A DNA stretch of 64,000 bases from Scleropages formosus (lineage: Eukaryota > Chordata > Actinopteri > Osteoglossiformes > Osteoglossidae): positions 9,931,394 to 9,995,393 of the forward strand of contig NC_041821.1 in assembly GCF_900964775.1 (NCBI RefSeq), written 5' to 3'. Within the stretch, counting starts at the first letter, position 1. The number at the start of each line of letters is the position of its first letter. The position numbers were made by a program, and so were the translations under genes. The notes under the pieces were generated by a model that searched no databases, had not been told where the DNA came from, and worked only from the letters and a program-made list of their open reading frames with translations. Positions 62,843 to 64,000 of the stretch are shown piece after piece.

Positions 62843-63049
62843 TGGGTGGCGCGGCAGCACAGCAGGTTTGGCCAGGTTCTGCTCCCTGGTGAGTCTGGGG
62901 TTCAAGTCCCACTTGGGGTGCCTTGTGACAGACTGGCGTCCCGTCCTGGGTGTGTCCCCTCCCTCTCCAACCTTGCACCCTGTGTTGCCGGGTTAGGCTC
63001 CGGCTTGCCGCGACCCCGCTCGCGATGAGCGGCTTTGGCCAGCGTGTGT
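62843..63049 (+). repeat. (TG)-tailed tRNA-derived SINE with 13-bp target-site duplication
   Basis: Plus-strand copy. B box GGGGTTCAAGTCCC, CTTGGGGTGCCTTGTG, CTGGCGTCCCGTCCTGGGTG, GGGTTAGGCTCCGGC, end GCGTGTGTG. Flanks GTTTTAGAATGGG (62830-62842) and GTTTTACAATGGG (63050-63062) differ by one base. Confidence 0.85.
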
Positions 63050-63555
63050 GTTTTACAATGGGAAAATCATGTCTTTAATAGAAATAGGATTTGTTCTATT
63101 GTCTAGACTCGCAAATACTACAGCAGCTGCATAAATCCTTTAAAAACAACATTGAATTGTCACAAAATCCAATTAACCTGTAAAAAAGCCATGACACAGG
63201 CATTAATTCCTTTGAATTCACCCTCATAACACTGAATAGTGAAGGAGAAATACAGACACAAAGCTTGCAGAAAATCATGACTCCAATATATTTCATATTA
63301 ATGCCATACAAATAACAAATGGCATCTGGATATAAAACTACAGAACCAGACAGACATCCAATATGTGAGAAGGAAATAAAATGTGCAACACAAACTAGGA
63401 TCATTTAAAGTTAGATTGTGGACCAGGCACATACTACAGTGAAATACTTTAAACGTGACCTGTTTTGAATGAAGGTTACTAGAAAAGCAAAGAATATGCT
63501 GCAAAGTTCACAAACATTACCAAAAGGTCAGCTGTTACAACAAAGTGAATACTAG

Positions 63556-63640
63556 ATTAGGGGTGTCCAACTTTCTTTGGCCAAGGGCCACAATCATCAA
63601 TGTGAACTTATCTGGGGGCCACATGTGTAAAAATCAGCGT
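63556..63640 (+). mobile_element. possible hAT DNA transposon end fragment
   Basis: AGGGGTGTCCAACTTTCTTT, GGCCAAGGGCCACA and GGGGGCCACATGTG resemble hAT-Charlie-like terminal sequence (canonical CAGGGGTGTCCAAAC...GGGGGCCAC). No transposase frame nearby. Recognised from memory only. Confidence 0.35.
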
Positions 63641-63693
63641 AAGGGATGTACTGAATCTGAAATGTGTCTATTGAAATATTAGTACTTTCACAG

Positions 63694-63886
63694 AAGGGTG
63701 GTGCAGTGGGTTTGGCTGGGGCCTGCTCTCTGGCGGGTCTGGGGTTCAAGTCCCGCTTGGGGTGCCTTACGGCAGACTGGCGTCCCATCCTGGGTGTGTC
63801 CCCTCAGCCTTGCGCTCTGCGTTGCCAGATTAGGGTCCAGTTTGCCGCAACCCCGTTCGGGACAAGCGGTTGTGGACATCGTGTGT
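63694..63886 (+). repeat. (TG)-tailed tRNA-derived SINE with 12-bp target-site duplication
   Basis: Plus-strand copy. GGTGGTGCAGTGGGTTTGGC head, GGGGTTCAAGTCCCGC B box, CTGGCGTCCCATCCTGGGTG, TGCCGCAACCCCGTTCGGG, end GTGTGT. Flanks GTACTTTCACAG (63682-63693) and GTACTTTTACAG (63887-63898). Confidence 0.83.
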
Positions 63887-64000
63887 GTACTTTTACAGTA
63901 CTTCATTAAGGTATGTCTAAAATTGCATTATACAATTTAATAGAACTGATAGTATGCCACTTATAGTAAATATCAATAATTTTACAAATGTTCTTGCTGG

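Larger units (their letters stand above)
62363..64000 (-). other. UBE2K intron 1 (partial)
   Basis: Upstream intron running off the window. It contains two plus-strand (TG)-tailed SINEs and a short hAT-like terminal fragment. The N-terminal UBE2K exon is not found here. Confidence 0.75.

Noticed and set aside
62363-64000. Search for the missing first UBE2K exon
   Set aside because: No minus-strand sequence encoding the conserved N-terminal 21 residues with a donor was found; it must lie to the right of the window.

Overview
This is a stretch of vertebrate nuclear DNA, almost certainly from a ray-finned fish. It holds six spliced protein-coding genes with GT-AG introns. Its interspersed repeats are fish-type: tRNA-derived SINEs, V-SINE-like copies and L2/CR1-like LINE 3' ends. 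One abundant SINE family ends in a (TG)n tail and resembles repeats I associate with bonytongues (Osteoglossomorpha); that placement is a weak inference.

Gene order is RBM47(+, last two coding exons) - CHRNA9(-) - RHOH(-) - N4BP2(-) - PDS5A(+) - UBE2K(-, all but the first 21 codons). From memory, this is the human 4p14 block UBE2K-PDS5A-N4BP2-RHOH-CHRNA9-RBM47 inverted as a unit, with every relative orientation kept but far more compact. I rebuilt each coding sequence exon by exon. The frames close exactly: CHRNA9 491 aa in 5 exons, RHOH 195 aa in 1, N4BP2 1753 aa in 16, PDS5A 1317 aa in 31, UBE2K 179 aa visible in 6.

Layout: 1-4.5 kb is the RBM47 3' end with a roughly 3 kb 3' UTR. 4.5-6.8 kb is a convergent intergenic gap with a SINE nested in a SINE. 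6.8-11.6 kb is CHRNA9. 11.6-18.8 kb is repeat-bearing intergenic DNA with a LINE 3' end. 18.8-19.4 kb is the RHOH coding exon, and 22.8 kb is a candidate TATA-driven noncoding RHOH exon. 26.1-37.5 kb is N4BP2. 37.5-38.7 kb is a divergent N4BP2/PDS5A promoter containing a degenerate tandem repeat. 39.5-56.6 kb is PDS5A, and 57-64 kb is UBE2K with its 3' UTR and part of intron 1.

The genes are functionally unrelated: RNA editing/splicing cofactor, hair-cell nicotinic receptor, haematopoietic GTPase-dead Rho protein, polynucleotide kinase/Smr nuclease-like protein, cohesin regulator and E2 ubiquitin ligase. They look like a conserved neighbourhood rather than a pathway. I found no CRISPR array, operon, integrated virus or novel multi-gene system. 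The points most worth checking are the repeated palindromic motif in the divergent promoter, the two routes to an identical PDS5A C-terminus, a Cys/His cluster in the CHRNA9 cytoplasmic loop, an AT-hook in the PDS5A tail and the SINE insertions with readable target-site duplications.
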